NCBI RefSeq assembly: GCF_029784135.1
Contig: NC_073746.1
Coordinates: 98,589,515 to 98,653,514, forward strand
DNA: 64,000 nucleotides
From: Toxorhynchites rutilus septentrionalis
Taxonomy: Eukaryota; Arthropoda; Insecta; Diptera; Culicidae
Reading direction: 5' to 3'
This document shows, piece by piece, positions 1 through 11,181 of this stretch (its first letter is position 1; every line of letters starts with the position of its first letter). Position numbers and translations under genes: made by a program. The notes under the pieces were generated by a model. That model was given only the letters and a program-made list of their open reading frames with translations, searched no databases and was not told where the DNA came from.

Positions 1-738
1 CTGGACCGGCCACACGTCGACAAGGCCGCATCTAATCTGTGGCTAACGCGTGGTGAACTCTCTTCAGTAGTAGAAGCCGACATGATAGCCATCCAGGACA
101 GGATAATGCCGACGAGAAACTGCAGGCGGTACGTCTGGCATCAAGACGTTGATGACATTTGCCGGATGTGCCATCAACCAGGTGAAAACATAGAGCACAT
201 TATGGGAGGCTGTCCCGTTTTGGCCAACGCAGCCTACACCGAGCGCCACAACAACGTGGCCCGTATTGTTCATCGACAACTGGCGCTCCAATGTGCTCTA
301 CTGGAAGACAACGTACCAAACTACCGGTACCTGCCTGCACCTGTCCTGGAAAATGACCGTTTCAAGCTGTACTGGGATCGCACTGTTCTGACCGACCTCT
401 CGATCCACCACAACCGCCCAGATATAATGGTTTACGACAAGAGCGACCGCAAAGTCACCATCATCGATGTCGCTATTCCACTGAACCAGAATCTGGAGGA
501 GACCCACGGTCGCAAAATCTGCAAGTACCGACCATTGGCCGTGGAGCTCAAGGAACTGTGGGGGCTAAGGGAGGTCCCAAGAATTGTTCCAGTCGTTCTC
601 TCTGGAACTGGAATTATCCCGAAGACACTTCTGGAAGCGCTAAAGGTGTTGAACATCGAGAAGGAATTGGCCGGCATCCAAAAGTCGGTCATCCTTAGCA
701 CCTGCGCGATTGTCCGACAATTCCTCGGTCAGGACTAA
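1..738 (+). pseudogene. 3' fragment of R4/Dong-like LINE ORF (copy A)
   Basis: The frame is open from the first base of the window to a stop at 736-738 and encodes the last roughly 245 residues of the same protein found complete at 1153-4815. It contains the CCHC-type knuckle (CRMC...HIMGGC) and the restriction-like endonuclease motif RPDIMVYD...IIDVAIP. Bases 1-863 match 4078-4940 almost perfectly; I see one substitution (c/t near 246). The element continues past the left edge, so whether the copy is complete cannot be judged. An internal ATG at 82 would give a 218-residue protein, but that is not a separate gene. The near identity to the next copy implies recent tandem insertion or duplication. 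Confidence 0.85.
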
Positions 739-871
739 AACAGCACGAGCATGCAGATACGTGCATTCCGCAGAGCCTAGTCCCCCTTTGGCATTCAGAA
801 GCCCGGGGGCAGGTGAAAATTCTGGCTAGGTTCGCCTAGTTAAGAAGTGAGATAAGTCTGCCAATAAAAAA
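739..871 (+). other. 3' UTR and tail of LINE copy A
   Basis: Non-coding tail after the stop, ending in a short A-rich run (about 862-872). It matches 4816-4946 of the next copy. The 5' UTR of the full copy starts directly after the A-run, giving a head-to-tail junction. Confidence 0.7.
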
Positions 872-3800
872 ATTTGGTTCTCAAATGGGGATCAACACTA
901 GGGTAGGAGCCTACCTGTTGGTCTCAAATGTTCCTATCTCACGCCTCCACGAAGATCATATGACGACATTTTTAGATCGGGCGTGAACTGGAAACACACA
1001 CCTGGTCTTGGCTCCGAGAACGGGTGTCGAAAGTGGCTAAGTGAGGGGGTGCGAGCGAGTCAGAGCGCTATATCTCTCCCGGGGAAGGCCTCCCGGGTCA
1101 TGGAGGCCTTGCCAACCCGCTGTCTCCCGGGCAAAGGAGATACACCCAGAAAATGGAGCTACGTTCACGAAGAATACTCAGAATGCGATCGCCCGAGGAG
1201 GGTCCCCGAACTGGAGCTGGTCCTGGAACGGGCGTAAGAGCGAGCGGCCAGCGGCTGGAGGGCGATGTGCAAGAGCGGGCCACCAGCCGGGTTCAACCCG
1301 AAGAGCTACCGCCACACGGAAACAGCAGCCATCGACATCACCAACGAAACGCTGCGCCTACGAGGCGTGTTGCGACTGTTAGACGACAGTCGTCCACACT
1401 TGTGGGTACTACTAGGCGACGGATCATGTGGACACATGAAATGAATGAATTCGTGATCCGCGCCTATTACATCTGCACTGCTTTGGAGACGGACATGAGC
1501 GGTCGCCCTCGAATACTCGCAATGTTCGAGGAAGCGTATCCAGAGTTCGTCGGGAGGCTTGACCAAAACGCGATGAACGCGAGGCGTAGAGCGATTGTAC
1601 GCAACAATATGCTCTCCCAAACGCAAGTCGACGAGATCAAGCAGCAGGTGCAGAGAGAACTAAGCTCCAGAACAAGCAGAGCAAGCGATGTGTCGAGACG
1701 AAGTTCAGTACGGCTGAGCAATTCATTCGCGAGTGGGGCACGCGAATCAGCACCAGTGGAGGCCACAGTACAACAACCCCCTGAGCCGGAAGATCCACAG
1801 CCAGATCAACAACTACTACGCGATCTGGTCTTCCATTACGACGAGGCGATCTCACAGTTCCGCGACACGGACCCTTTGTCGCGCCCCAGGATCCCGAAGT
1901 TGCAGCATTCCCGCAGGCTGACAAGTGCAGTAAAGCTCATGAACGAGCACGTTCTTCCGCTGCACTTGGTTGATGCTGAGAACATGGAGGAGCTGCAACT
2001 GAAAGTTTACTGTGCTGCTGTGGCGACCGCCAAAAGTTTAGGATACCGTATTAGGCCAAGAGGCGGACTGCTCCAACATCTCCGTGAAAGGCGTGAGCCT
2101 CCATGGCGAAGGAGATTGGAGCAACGGATCCTAAACAAGCGCGCCGCAATTGGAAGACTGATGGCGTACAAAAGAGGCAGCAGATCGGCGAAATTATGTC
2201 GCCAAGTTGCTGTGATCGTGCGGCCTACTGAACTTCGCCAGCTGGGAGCTCACCAGCTGACGGAAAAACTCGACACACTGGTACAGCAATTGAGCGTCCT
2301 AACTAAACGGCTGAAACGTTACTCTGACTCTGCAAAGCGCCAGGAACAAAATCGGATGTTCAGAGATAACGAAAAAGCGTTCTACGACCACATTAGCGAC
2401 GAGAAGCCCGACTACCGCGAAGGTTTGCCAGATATTAGCGATGTGACGAACTTCTGGGCTGGTATTTGGGAGACCCCAGTAGAACATCGCGACGGGCAAA
2501 TGTGGTTAAGACGGGAGGAGGAGAGTTGTGGTGAAATTGGAGAGATGCCAGCTATCATCGTCGGAGAGAACGATGTCCGCGAAGCCTCGCGGTACCTGAG
2601 GAACTGGGCAGCACCGGGCCCCGATGGTGTCCAGAACTTTTGGCACAAGAAGCTGACCGTCGCACATCCAAAGATAGCTGAGTGCTTCAACAAGGTGCTA
2701 TGTGACCCACACAACCTTCCTGAATTCGCCACCCGTGGCGTCACCTTCCTCCTCCCGAAAGACAGCAACACATTGAACCCATCAAAGTACAGACCGATAA
2801 CGTGCCTATCGAGTCTGTACAAAATACTGAGCAGCATAATTACCGCCAAAGTTTCTGCTCACTGCGAACAGCATCACATCATCGCAGAAGAGCAGAAAGG
2901 ATGCAGGAAAAATACGCATGGCTGCAAAGACCAGGCCATCATCGACGCAGCCATAGTCGGCCAGGCGGTATATAACCAGCGGAACCTAAGTATGGCCTAC
3001 ATCGATTACAGGAAGGCTTATGACTCCATACCTCACTCGTTTCTCGTCCGGGTATTGGAGCTCTACAAAATTGATCCCGTCGTCGTTAGGTTCCTGCAGC
3101 ATGCGATGAGGCAGTGGAGTACGTCTCTGCACCTCAGTGATGGGGAAAATGTGTTGCAGTCTAGAACGCTGCAGATAAAGAGGGGGATATTCCAAGGCGA
3201 CTCTTTCAGCCCGCTTTGGTTTTGTCTGGCACTGAACCCCCTCAGTAGGACGCTCAATAGAAACGGTCATGGCTATAAAATAAGGTATGGCGACGGCGCC
3301 CACGAAGAAGTGACCCATACCTTTTACATGGACGATCTCAAGGTCTACGCTGATTCACGTCAGCGTCTAGGTGTAGCTATCCGGGTTGTCGAAGACATAA
3401 GCAGGGACATCTGTATGGAGTTCGGCCTCGACAAGTGTCGCTGTGTCCACCTGCTGAAAGGACAACTTACCGAATCCGGAGGCTACGAGGTCTATGACGG
3501 CGAGTTTATAAGAGACATGGTTCGTGGCGAATCCTATAAATATCTTGGATTCCGACAGCTCACCGGGATTCGCCACTCCGACATCAAGACGGAGCTGCGA
3601 GACAAGTTCTTGAGTCGAGTGAACTGTGTCCTGAGGACTTTCCTCAACGCGGGGAACAAGGTACGCGCGATCAACACATTCGCGGTTCCCCTGCTGACCT
3701 TCAGTTTTGGTGTAGTCAAATGGAGCAAAACTAACCTAGAGGACCTTGAGAGGAGGATGAGGAAAGCATTCAAAGAGGCCGGAATGCACCATCCTCAATC

Positions 3801-4946
3801 GGCACTGGAGAGAGTTTCACTACCACGCAAAGAAGGGGGACTTGGAATCGTCGACATTTCTGCACTGTGTGTTGCCCAGGTACGACAACTGCGCGAGTAC
3901 TTCGCAGAACGCGCCAACCAAAACGCGCTATACCGGGCTGTCTGCGCCGCCGACAGAGGATACAGCGCTCTGCACTTGGCGCAAGCGGAGTACCAACTCA
4001 ACTGCAATCTGCAGACAGTGGAGGAGAAGATTGCAGCTTGGAAGCAGAAGGCAGTGCATGGTGCCCACCCCCATCAACTGGACCGGCCACACGTCGACAA
4101 GGCCGCATCTAATCTGTGGCTAACGCGTGGTGAACTCTCTTCAGTAGTAGAAGCCGACATGATAGCCATCCAGGACAGGATAATGCCGACGAGAAACTGC
4201 AGGCGGTACGTCTGGCATCAAGACGTTGATGACATTTGCCGGATGTGCCATCAACCAGGTGAAAACATAGAGCACATTATGGGAGGCTGTCCCGTTTTGG
4301 CCAACGCAGCCTACACCGAGCGCCATAACAACGTGGCCCGTATTGTTCATCGACAACTGGCGCTCCAATGTGCTCTACTGGAAGACAACGTACCAAACTA
4401 CCGGTACCTGCCTGCACCTGTCCTGGAAAATGACCGTTTCAAGCTGTACTGGGATCGCACTGTTCTGACCGACCTCTCGATCCACCACAACCGCCCAGAT
4501 ATAATGGTTTACGACAAGAGCGACCGCAAAGTCACCATCATCGATGTCGCTATTCCACTGAACCAGAATCTGGAGGAGACCCACGGTCGCAAAATCTGCA
4601 AGTACCGACCATTGGCCGTGGAGCTCAAGGAACTGTGGGGGCTAAGGGAGGTCCCAAGAATTGTTCCAGTCGTTCTCTCTGGAACTGGAATTATCCCGAA
4701 GACACTTCTGGAAGCGCTAAAGGTGTTGAACATCGAGAAGGAATTGGCCGGCATCCAAAAGTCGGTCATCCTTAGCACCTGCGCGATTGTCCGACAATTC
4801 CTCGGTCAGGACTAAAACAGCACGAGCATGCAGATACGTGCATTCCGCAGAGCCTAGTCCCCCTTTGGCATTCAGAAGCCCGGGGGCAGGTGAAAATTCT
4901 GGCTAGGTTCGCCTAGTTAAGAAGTGAGATAAGTCTGCCAAAAAAA
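872..4946 (+). mobile_element. Full-length R4/Dong-like non-LTR retrotransposon (copy 2)
   Basis: The element consists of a 5' UTR of about 280 bases, one long ORF, and a 3' UTR of about 130 bases ending in an A-run at 4938-4947. It lies head to tail behind copy A, and its 3' end abuts an unrelated LINE fragment interrupted inside its endonuclease domain. A single ORF with a C-terminal restriction-like endonuclease and no APE domain places it among the early-branching clades (R2, R4/Dong, NeSL types). The RT signatures fit R4/Dong best, but this is judged by eye. Confidence 0.75.
1153..4815 (+). CDS. R4/Dong-like retrotransposon polyprotein (RT + restriction-like endonuclease)
   Basis: An intact 1220-residue ORF that would reverse-transcribe element RNA at a nicked target site. 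The first 90 residues are basic and low complexity. Residues about 92-160 (WTHEMNEFVIRAYY...) resemble the Myb-like helix-turn-helix of such elements. RT motifs follow: APGPDGVQNFW, YRPITCLSSLYKILSS, QKGCRKNTHGCKDQ, YIDYRKAYDS, RGIFQGDSFSPL, and catalytic FYMDD near residue 727. The C-terminus has a zinc knuckle (C at about 1029) and a PD...D endonuclease motif near residues 1115-1130. No frameshift or stop is present, so the copy could be functional. ATG 1153 is the first ATG in this frame after the UTR; a later methionine before WTHEMNEF is possible. Clade assignment is by motif recognition only. Confidence 0.85.
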   Translation: MELRSRRILRMRSPEEGPRTGAGPGTGVRASGQRLEGDVQERATSRVQPEELPPHGNSSHRHHQRNAAPTRRVATVRRQSSTLVGTTRRRIMWTHEMNEFVIRAYYICTALETDMSGRPRILAMFEEAYPEFVGRLDQNAMNARRRAIVRNNMLSQTQVDEIKQQVQRELSSRTSRASDVSRRSSVRLSNSFASGARESAPVEATVQQPPEPEDPQPDQQLLRDLVFHYDEAISQFRDTDPLSRPRIPKLQHSRRLTSAVKLMNEHVLPLHLVDAENMEELQLKVYCAAVATAKSLGYRIRPRGGLLQHLRERREPPWRRRLEQRILNKRAAIGRLMAYKRGSRSAKLCRQVAVIVRPTELRQLGAHQLTEKLDTLVQQLSVLTKRLKRYSDSAKRQEQNRMFRDNEKAFYDHISDEKPDYREGLPDISDVTNFWAGIWETPVEHRDGQMWLRREEESCGEIGEMPAIIVGENDVREASRYLRNWAAPGPDGVQNFWHKKLTVAHPKIAECFNKVLCDPHNLPEFATRGVTFLLPKDSNTLNPSKYRPITCLSSLYKILSSIITAKVSAHCEQHHIIAEEQKGCRKNTHGCKDQAIIDAAIVGQAVYNQRNLSMAYIDYRKAYDSIPHSFLVRVLELYKIDPVVVRFLQHAMRQWSTSLHLSDGENVLQSRTLQIKRGIFQGDSFSPLWFCLALNPLSRTLNRNGHGYKIRYGDGAHEEVTHTFYMDDLKVYADSRQRLGVAIRVVEDISRDICMEFGLDKCRCVHLLKGQLTESGGYEVYDGEFIRDMVRGESYKYLGFRQLTGIRHSDIKTELRDKFLSRVNCVLRTFLNAGNKVRAINTFAVPLLTFSFGVVKWSKTNLEDLERRMRKAFKEAGMHHPQSALERVSLPRKEGGLGIVDISALCVAQVRQLREYFAERANQNALYRAVCAADRGYSALHLAQAEYQLNCNLQTVEEKIAAWKQKAVHGAHPHQLDRPHVDKAASNLWLTRGELSSVVEADMIAIQDRIMPTRNCRRYVWHQDVDDICRMCHQPGENIEHIMGGCPVLANAAYTERHNNVARIVHRQLALQCALLEDNVPNYRYLPAPVLENDRFKLYWDRTVLTDLSIHHNRPDIMVYDKSDRKVTIIDVAIPLNQNLEETHGRKICKYRPLAVELKELWGLREVPRIVPVVLSGTGIIPKTLLEALKVLNIEKELAGIQKSVILSTCAIVRQFLGQD

Positions 4947-6488
4947 ATGTGCTCACTCCTTCCTGAGCCACGATTGATCTTGGGAGACTTCAACTCTCAC
5001 GGAACTGCCTGGGGGGAACAGTACGACGACAATCGTTCATTGACCAATATGACCGTTTTGAACACTGGGGAAACAACACGTGTACCTAAACCTCCTGCTA
5101 ACCCAAGTGCTCTTGACCTCTCGCTTTGCTCGAATTCACTATCGTTAGATTGCAAGTGAAATGTAATCCAGGACCCCAACGGTAGTGATCACTTGCCAAT
5201 CAAAATTTCCATCACCATTGGGTCGAATTCTTCTGAATCTATAAACATGGCATATGACCTCACAAGACACATTGACTGGAAAAAATATGCGGACGCGATT
5301 GCTCTAGCCATCAATTCCAGAGATGGTTTACCTCCATTGGAGGAGTATAACTTCCTTTGATCTCGTTTGATCTATGACAGCGCGGTTCGCGCTCAAACGA
5401 AACCCATCCCAGGTTCCACTTTTTGTCGAAGGCCTCCCAATCTATGGTGGGATAGCATATGTTCCAAGCTTTATATAGAAAAATCGAATGTATTTAAAGC
5501 TTTTCGGAAACGTGGAACTCCTGAAAATTTTCAAACGTATTTAGCCCTTGAGAATCAGTTCAAAAATTTGATCAAAGGGACAAAACGTGCTTATTGGCGA
5601 AATTTCGTGGGAGGTTTGTCACGAGAAACGTCAATGAAAAAACTATGGAAAGTGGCTCGAAACATGAGAAATCGCTCTTCAACGAATGAAAGCGAAGAAT
5701 ATTCACAAAAAATTATTCGAGATATACCACAAGATAGGTGCGATCTTGATTCTGAGTTTTCGATGGTAGAATTCTCTATTGCTCTCCTTTCATGTAACAA
5801 TTCTGCTCCGGGATCGGACCGAATTAAGTTCAACTTGTTGAAAAACCTCCCTGATGTGGCGAAACATCGCTTGTTGAATTTATTCAATCGGTTTCTGGAG
5901 CATAATATTGTTCCAGATGATTGGAGACAAGTACGAGTTATAGCTATTCAAAAACCCGGAAAACCCGCGTCCGACTTCAATTCGTACCGCCCAATAGCAA
6001 TGCTGTCTTGTATACGGAAATTGTTGGAGAAAATTATCTTGTTTCGCCTTGATCGATGGGTTGAAACGAATGGCCTACTCTCAGATACACAATATGGGTT
6101 CCGCAGGGGCAAGGGGACGAATGATTGTCTTGCGTTGCTTTCTTCAGAAATTCAAATGGCTTACGCCGAAAAAAAAACAAATGGCTTCAGTATTCTTGGA
6201 CATAAAGGGGGCCTTTGATTCTGTTTCAATAGAGGTTCTGTCAGACAAATTACACTCTCGGGGTCTGTCGCCTCTATTGAATAATATGTTATATAACTTG
6301 CTTTGTGAGAAACATTTGAATTTTTCTCACGGGGATTCGACAGTAAGTCGGGTCTCCTACATGGGACTCCCCCAGGGCTCATGTTTAAGCCCCCTTTTGT
6401 ACAACTTCTATGTAAGCGACATCGACAATTGCCTTACACAAAATTGCAGCCTAAGACAACTTGCAGATGATGGAGTGGTGTCTGTTAA
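4947..6488 (+). mobile_element. Truncated RNase H-type LINE fragment (LADD family)
   Basis: Fragment of a LINE of the I/LOA/Loner kind. It starts inside the APE endonuclease domain, directly after the A-tail of the R4-like element, and stops inside the RT domain at about 6485, where the GACATAGAAC repeat begins. The same family recurs on the minus strand at 11182-13505; the two overlap only in the RT palm region. Confidence 0.75.
4950..6485 (+). pseudogene. Broken LINE ORF2 (endonuclease and RT parts)
   Basis: The reading frame begins with the endonuclease motif LILGDFNSHGTAWG (4978 onward), then passes a stop near 5157-5159, a second stop near 5358, and a frameshift in an A-run at about 6171-6178. 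Recognisable pieces include NLWWDSICSKLY, APGSDRIKF, YRPIAMLSCIRKLLEK, YGFRRGKGTNDCLALL, FLDIKGAFDSVS, GLPQGSCLSPLLYNFYVSD and the catalytic box LADDG. It ends after LADDGVVSV, where foreign sequence is fused. The use of LADD instead of YADD/FADD is shared with the minus-strand copy, so it is a family trait and not decay. Confidence 0.8.
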
Positions 6489-6742
6489 TTTTGACATAGA
6501 ACTACGTCTTTCATTTCTATACCGGGGTGTAAAATCAAAGTTTCGAAAACGAAAGCGTTACGCCGGAGACCGAGATTTTGAGCGTTAATAGCTCTTAAGC
6601 AACTGTACGAAATGGTATGATAAACACTTTATTCGAAAGATAAAATGTCTACGCGTTCTATACTTGTTACTTTTTGATCCAAAAACTTGTTTCAATAGTG
6701 TTAAAATTGCTTTCAAAACAGGCTATTGAAATCACCAATCGG

Positions 6743-6779
6743 TATATAATCGAGCGCCGCTCGGAAATCCACTCAGTTC
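6743..6779 (+). promoter_or_regulatory. TATA + initiator core promoter (copy B)
   Basis: TATATAA at 6743 is followed exactly 30 bases later by TCAGTT at 6773, which fits the arthropod initiator (TCAGTY). The same pair with the same spacing is kept at 15121/15151 in the left arm and in the right arm. Spacing and conservation support a real Pol II core promoter; no ORF of note follows it. Confidence 0.5.
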
Positions 6780-7775
6780 TAATTGAACAGCGATTGGAGC
6801 ATGTTGTCGCTGTTGTGGTGAAGCTCTTCATTTATCATGAAAGCGCGGATGAACGGTGTCACCAAGAGCCTGTTTGTGCACTTTAGGCCAGAAGGGAATC
6901 CATCAGGAGGAGAGTGATGCCACAAACGGTTCCCCGGGAAGACATCGCTACTGTGTATGTGTTTTCGTGCGACCATGTAACATCTGTTGCATTTACAGCA
7001 ACTGAGAGGATCAGTGAGACAATAGTTTGGGTATGTTGAAGTTCCAATAAATAGCTCTATCATGCAGTAAATGATACCAGCAATTATCGGAATGAAAATA
7101 GGGAAAAAAGTACAATTCCTGTGGTCAGGGAAAAAACAAGTGAAATGTTTGTGTCGTTTTGTGGCACAATTGATGGAATTGGGTGCCCCCCCCCAAAAAA
7201 ATATATAAAAAAGTATTATTTCATTCAAAGATTCGTGTGGTTGCCATGATGTTAGTTCATTGTGGTTATAGTGATATTTGTACATTCGTAACGTTAACAT
7301 TGTAGCTTGCGAAGTTCCACTGAGAATATAGCGTAAGACAGTTGGGTCAAGAATAGGGGAATTGCCAGACATTCCCTGACGAACTCAGATCTGAACAGCA
7401 AGATACGTTTAAATTATGTTCTAACAGACAGTCGCCAGAGAAGGAGATGAGCATACTAAAATATCAAATGGATTAAGACATTTATTTCCCTTGAGTAGAG
7501 GGGAGATGTGTGGTATACGTCATTAAGGAAGTGTGAAATGAGCTTATTGATTTGATAGTGTCAATCGAACTGAACTCGACGTACATCACAGCCGTCGATG
7601 TTTTGGTTAACACGTATAATCATGACTCGTCCCCTTTTCCTCTTCGGCATTCGTACTGGTAAGACGTGCTCTAACATAGGGGAATTTCCCTTCAGAGCGA
7701 GAATTGCACAGCTACACACACATACACGCGCGGAATTCCTTCCGTTTGGATGCCATTCAGCATCGAGAAAGTTCC

Positions 7776-8500
7776 GGAAAGATCTAATCATTTCTGGAAA
7801 ATAATCTGCCAGTTCCTCTGGGAATTTAAAAATACATTCATGTGAAAGAGTTTATTTGAATGTTTTCTATTCATGTAACACTGTGACCAAATATGTTTCA
7901 ATCAAGTACTATTAACAGGTGGTTATCGAGTTAGTATTAACCACTGGTGGGCTTCCAGTATCGAGGAAAATGTGGAAATATCTAATCGTTACTGAAAATA
8001 ATCTGCCAGTTCCTCTGGGAATTTAAAATTACATTCATGTGAAAGAGTTTATTTTAATGTTTTCTATCCATGTAACACTGTGACCAAATATGTTTCAATC
8101 AAGTGCTATTAACAGATGGTTATCGAGTTAGCATTAACCACTGGTGGGCTTCCAGTATCGAGGAAAATGTGGAAATATCTAATCGTTACTGAAAATAATC
8201 TGTCAGTTCCTCTGGGAATTTAAAAATACATTCATGTGAAAAAGTTTATTTGAATGTTTTCTATCCATGTAACACTGTGACCAAATATGTTTCAAGCAAG
8301 TGCTATTAACAGATGGTTATCGAATTAGCATTAACCACAGGTGGGCTTCCAGTATCGAGGAAATGTGGAAATATCTAATCGTTACTGAAAATAATCTGCC
8401 AGTTCCTCTGGGAATTTAAAAATACATTCATGCGAAAGAGTTTATTTGAATGTTTTCTATCCATGTAACACTGTGACCAAATACATTTGGTTTTGTGGTT
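7776..8500 (+). repeat. About 196-bp tandem repeat, 3-4 copies
   Basis: The landmark AATCTGCCAGTTCCTCTGGG recurs near 7802, 7998, 8195 and 8392, a period of 196-197 bases. Each unit contains GAGTTTATTTGAATGTTTTC, a CACTGTGACCAAATA stretch and TTCCAGTATCGAGGAAA. Copies differ by a few percent. A further pair lies at 8876-9150, and degenerate single units occur in both arms of the giant inverted repeat. Confidence 0.8.
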
Positions 8501-8875
8501 TTTCAATCAATCGCAATTAACAGGATCGCTTCTGAAGATTATTCTTCCCCATCAGTAGGATATTTCCGTATCCAATATTGTATGCGCCCGCAATCGATTA
8601 TTGCTCAGTCGCCGAAAGTTCCGAGCTCAGAGAGTTCATTCCCCTCTAGTTTGCCTTCCAAATTGTCATCGTAAACCACACCTTCTCTCGATTCAATCAC
8701 ACACAAAAAGCATACTCAAGCGATATTCTGGTGGTGAGACACATTCATTTTTCGTGAGGACATTGACAAGACAACATCGGTGCCTAACGTGCTGGAGAGG
8801 TGGACGGCGAAGGATCGACACATACACGCGCAGAATTCTTTCCGTTTGGATGCCATTCAGCATCGAGAAAGTTCC

Positions 8876-9150
8876 GGAAAGATCTAATCATTGCTGGAAA
8901 ATAATCTGCCAGTTCCTCTGGTAATTTAAAAATACATTCATGTGAAAGAGTTTATTTGAATGTTTTCTATCCATGTAACACTGTGACCAAATATGTTTCA
9001 ATCAAGTACTATTAACAGGTGGTTATCGAGTTAGTATTAACCACTGGTGGGCTTCCAGTATCGAGGAAAATGTGGAAATATCTAATCGTTGCTGGAAAAT
9101 AATCTGCCAGTTCCCCTTGGAATTGAAAATTACATTCAAGCGAAAGAGTT
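8876..9150 (+). repeat. Further copies of the 196-bp unit
   Basis: The landmark AATCTGCCAGTTCC recurs near 8903 and 9101, again about 197 bases apart. It is separated from the main array by a roughly 380-base stretch (8500-8875) that is homologous to 18480-18812 of the left arm. Confidence 0.7.
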
Positions 9151-9461
9151 TATTTTAATGTTTTCCATCCATAAAATATCCATATAATACATTTGGGTTT
9201 GTGATTTGTCAATCAAGTACAGTTAGCAGGTTAGCTTCTGAAGATTATTCTTCAGAACAAGGTTTTTCGTATCCTATATTGGATGCATAAAACCTTGTTC
9301 CTCCAACGTAACGCTCTCGTTTTCGAAGTCTCCCAAATATTCATTTATTCATTCATTCAGAATGGATTTAGATTCAACTTCAAACAAATGATCTCTAAAT
9401 CAACGATAGTCCTATGTCACCCTTGCGGTTATACCATAGATATAACCCACTTCCTGTTTTT

Positions 9462-11169
9462 CTTCACTCTTTCTTTCGATGCTGCATGAAATTAAATTTG
9501 AAGGGAAACTCGATTGTATATTGCACTTTGTTTATTTGCTCAATGAAACAAACATACTTTTTGTTGCAGTTCGGTCGGAGATTCGGACATTCGTGACGTG
9601 ATGGTAACGGTGGGCAAATTCGTGAAGAGGCCTTGCAATCTTTGAACAACTACAATGGAGATTACGGCGCGGAGTTCGACTCCGCGCCGTAATCTAATGC
9701 GGAAAATGTAGACGATGAGGGCGATGACTAGCTTTCAAGCGACCGATCGGCGAGATAACGACGGCTAAATGTGGGAATAACATTGTACCACTGTCCAGAG
9801 TGTTTATAGGTGTCGCAAATCGTTGAATAATTACATGATCTATCACCAGAATCAGCTGTCGTTTTCGTGCAATGAATATGGCGTGCAGTTCGCCCGCAAA
9901 CGGTCGCTATAGGGTTACAAAAAGTTACGATTACTGTACGGGAATCTTCTTGTCTTCGAGACAATATTTTCCACCAGAGAACCGTGCACATCATGGAGTG
10001 GAATAGCCTCCTTGATGAAGGCACACCAGACTTTAAAAAAGGAAAAAATAAAAGACGAACCGATTTCGTTTGCATAGGTTGTCGTCAGCGTTACCTGACA
10101 TAAAAAAAATATCAGCGTCACATTAATGAGTTTCTGAAGCACTCCCCAAAAATTCTACACCGGTGTCAACTGGCGAATCGAATCGTTAGATTATATGCCA
10201 CCGGAGATGGTCATACTTCAGTGATGTTTGTGCATTCTGTATTTTTAGTTTTGCGTCTGTTTTCCACCGTTCGAACCGGAAACGACCAAGGCTACATACT
10301 ATGAGATCCGATAGCTGAAGGTGGACAATCCATACTTTCTGAGTGCGGGAGCAAGAGATCTGATATTGAAGTTGTGCGCGAAATCAATGATCTCAAAGTT
10401 TTCCTGTAATAATATATATGATGTGTAGTTGTAATTCCCGTTTTGTGTTTTTTTTACAACAAACGTACTGTGTCTGTTTGATTATTGATCGGAAGGTAAC
10501 CTTTTTATCCTATATATTTTAAGGAACTTACTAATTTTTGGTTACAGATTAGAACATTCGTGACGTGATGGTACGCTGAAGTGCATCTCTGAGGACGTCT
10601 TGCAATTTTCGGACAACTCCAATGAAGATGACGGTCGAATGCGGACAACGAAGATATTCGCGAAGATGACTAGCCTACAAGCGACCGATCGGCGAGACAA
10701 CGGCTCTATGTTGGGATAATTACACCGGGAGCGGGAGCAATTATCGTAAGTTATAAGAAAATTATTTCGTACGAAGCATATACAAAACGCAGTTGAATTA
10801 ATTCAGCAAAGTGCATAAGAAAAAGCTGATCGATAAGAAGTGCGAGGATGATTGTGAGGAAGAAAATCTATAAATAAGATGAGAAAAGATGACTGATGAC
10901 TGTTTATCTAAATATGTCTAAGTCGCACGCGTCAATTCAAGTAGCAACAACATTGTATATCTTAATCATAAATCATTATAATTGAGCTGCTGTTTAGATA
11001 GAAAAATGAAAATATACCTTCTCAAAAATTTGCACGTAAATATTCAATAAAACTTCTATTTTTACAAGGACACAATCGGCTTAATAGGCAATAGAATGTA
11101 GCAGTTTTTCATTCCAACAAATAGGAAGAATCTTGCTTAACGTTTTTCGCACTGCTACGTACACTTTCG
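9462..11169. other. Unassigned AT-rich region with a diverged internal duplication
   Basis: No credible gene is visible. Two segments, 9565-9782 and 10545-10725, share stretches such as ACATTCGTGACGTGATGGTA and CAAGCGACCGATCGGCGAGA, so a unit of about 980 bases appears duplicated and diverged. Pyrimidine tracts ending in CAG or ACAG precede both copies, which would fit 3' splice sites, but no open coding exon follows. Confidence 0.4.
9660..9694. repeat. Perfect 16-bp hairpin with TCG loop
   Basis: GATTACGGCGCGGAGT at 9660-9675 pairs without mismatch with 9679-9694 across a 3-base loop (9676-9678). It is GC-rich in AT-rich surroundings and absent from the homologous copy near 10620, so it arose or was inserted after the duplication. 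Confidence 0.8.
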
Positions 11170-11181
11170 GCCACCTACAAT
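11170..11181. repeat. Target-site duplication, left (GCCACCTACAAT)
   Basis: The 12-mer GCCACCTACAAT occurs here and at 13506-13517, flanking the minus-strand LINE. The last T runs into the poly-T that is the element's A-tail. Confidence 0.85.

Larger units (their letters stand above)
6489..9461 (+). mobile_element. GACGTAGGAC-family repeat, copy B
   Basis: An unnamed element of about 3 kb. Its left end (TTTTGACATAGAACTACGTC at 6489-6508, two mismatches to the family end) and the next roughly 450 bases match the outer end of the giant inverted repeat (14867-15320). Its right end (about 9280-9461, with TAGTCCTATGTC at 9408-9419) matches 19735-19918. It lacks the histone H3, SINE and MITE cargo of the arms and carries about 196-bp tandem repeats instead. 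No transposase or RT is visible, so it is non-autonomous or a decayed relic. The terminal boundary is set by homology and no target-site duplication was found. Confidence 0.6.

Noticed and set aside
82..738. Independent 218-residue gene
   Set aside because: It is the C-terminal part of the LINE polyprotein; the frame is open to base 1 and identical to the end of the full copy.
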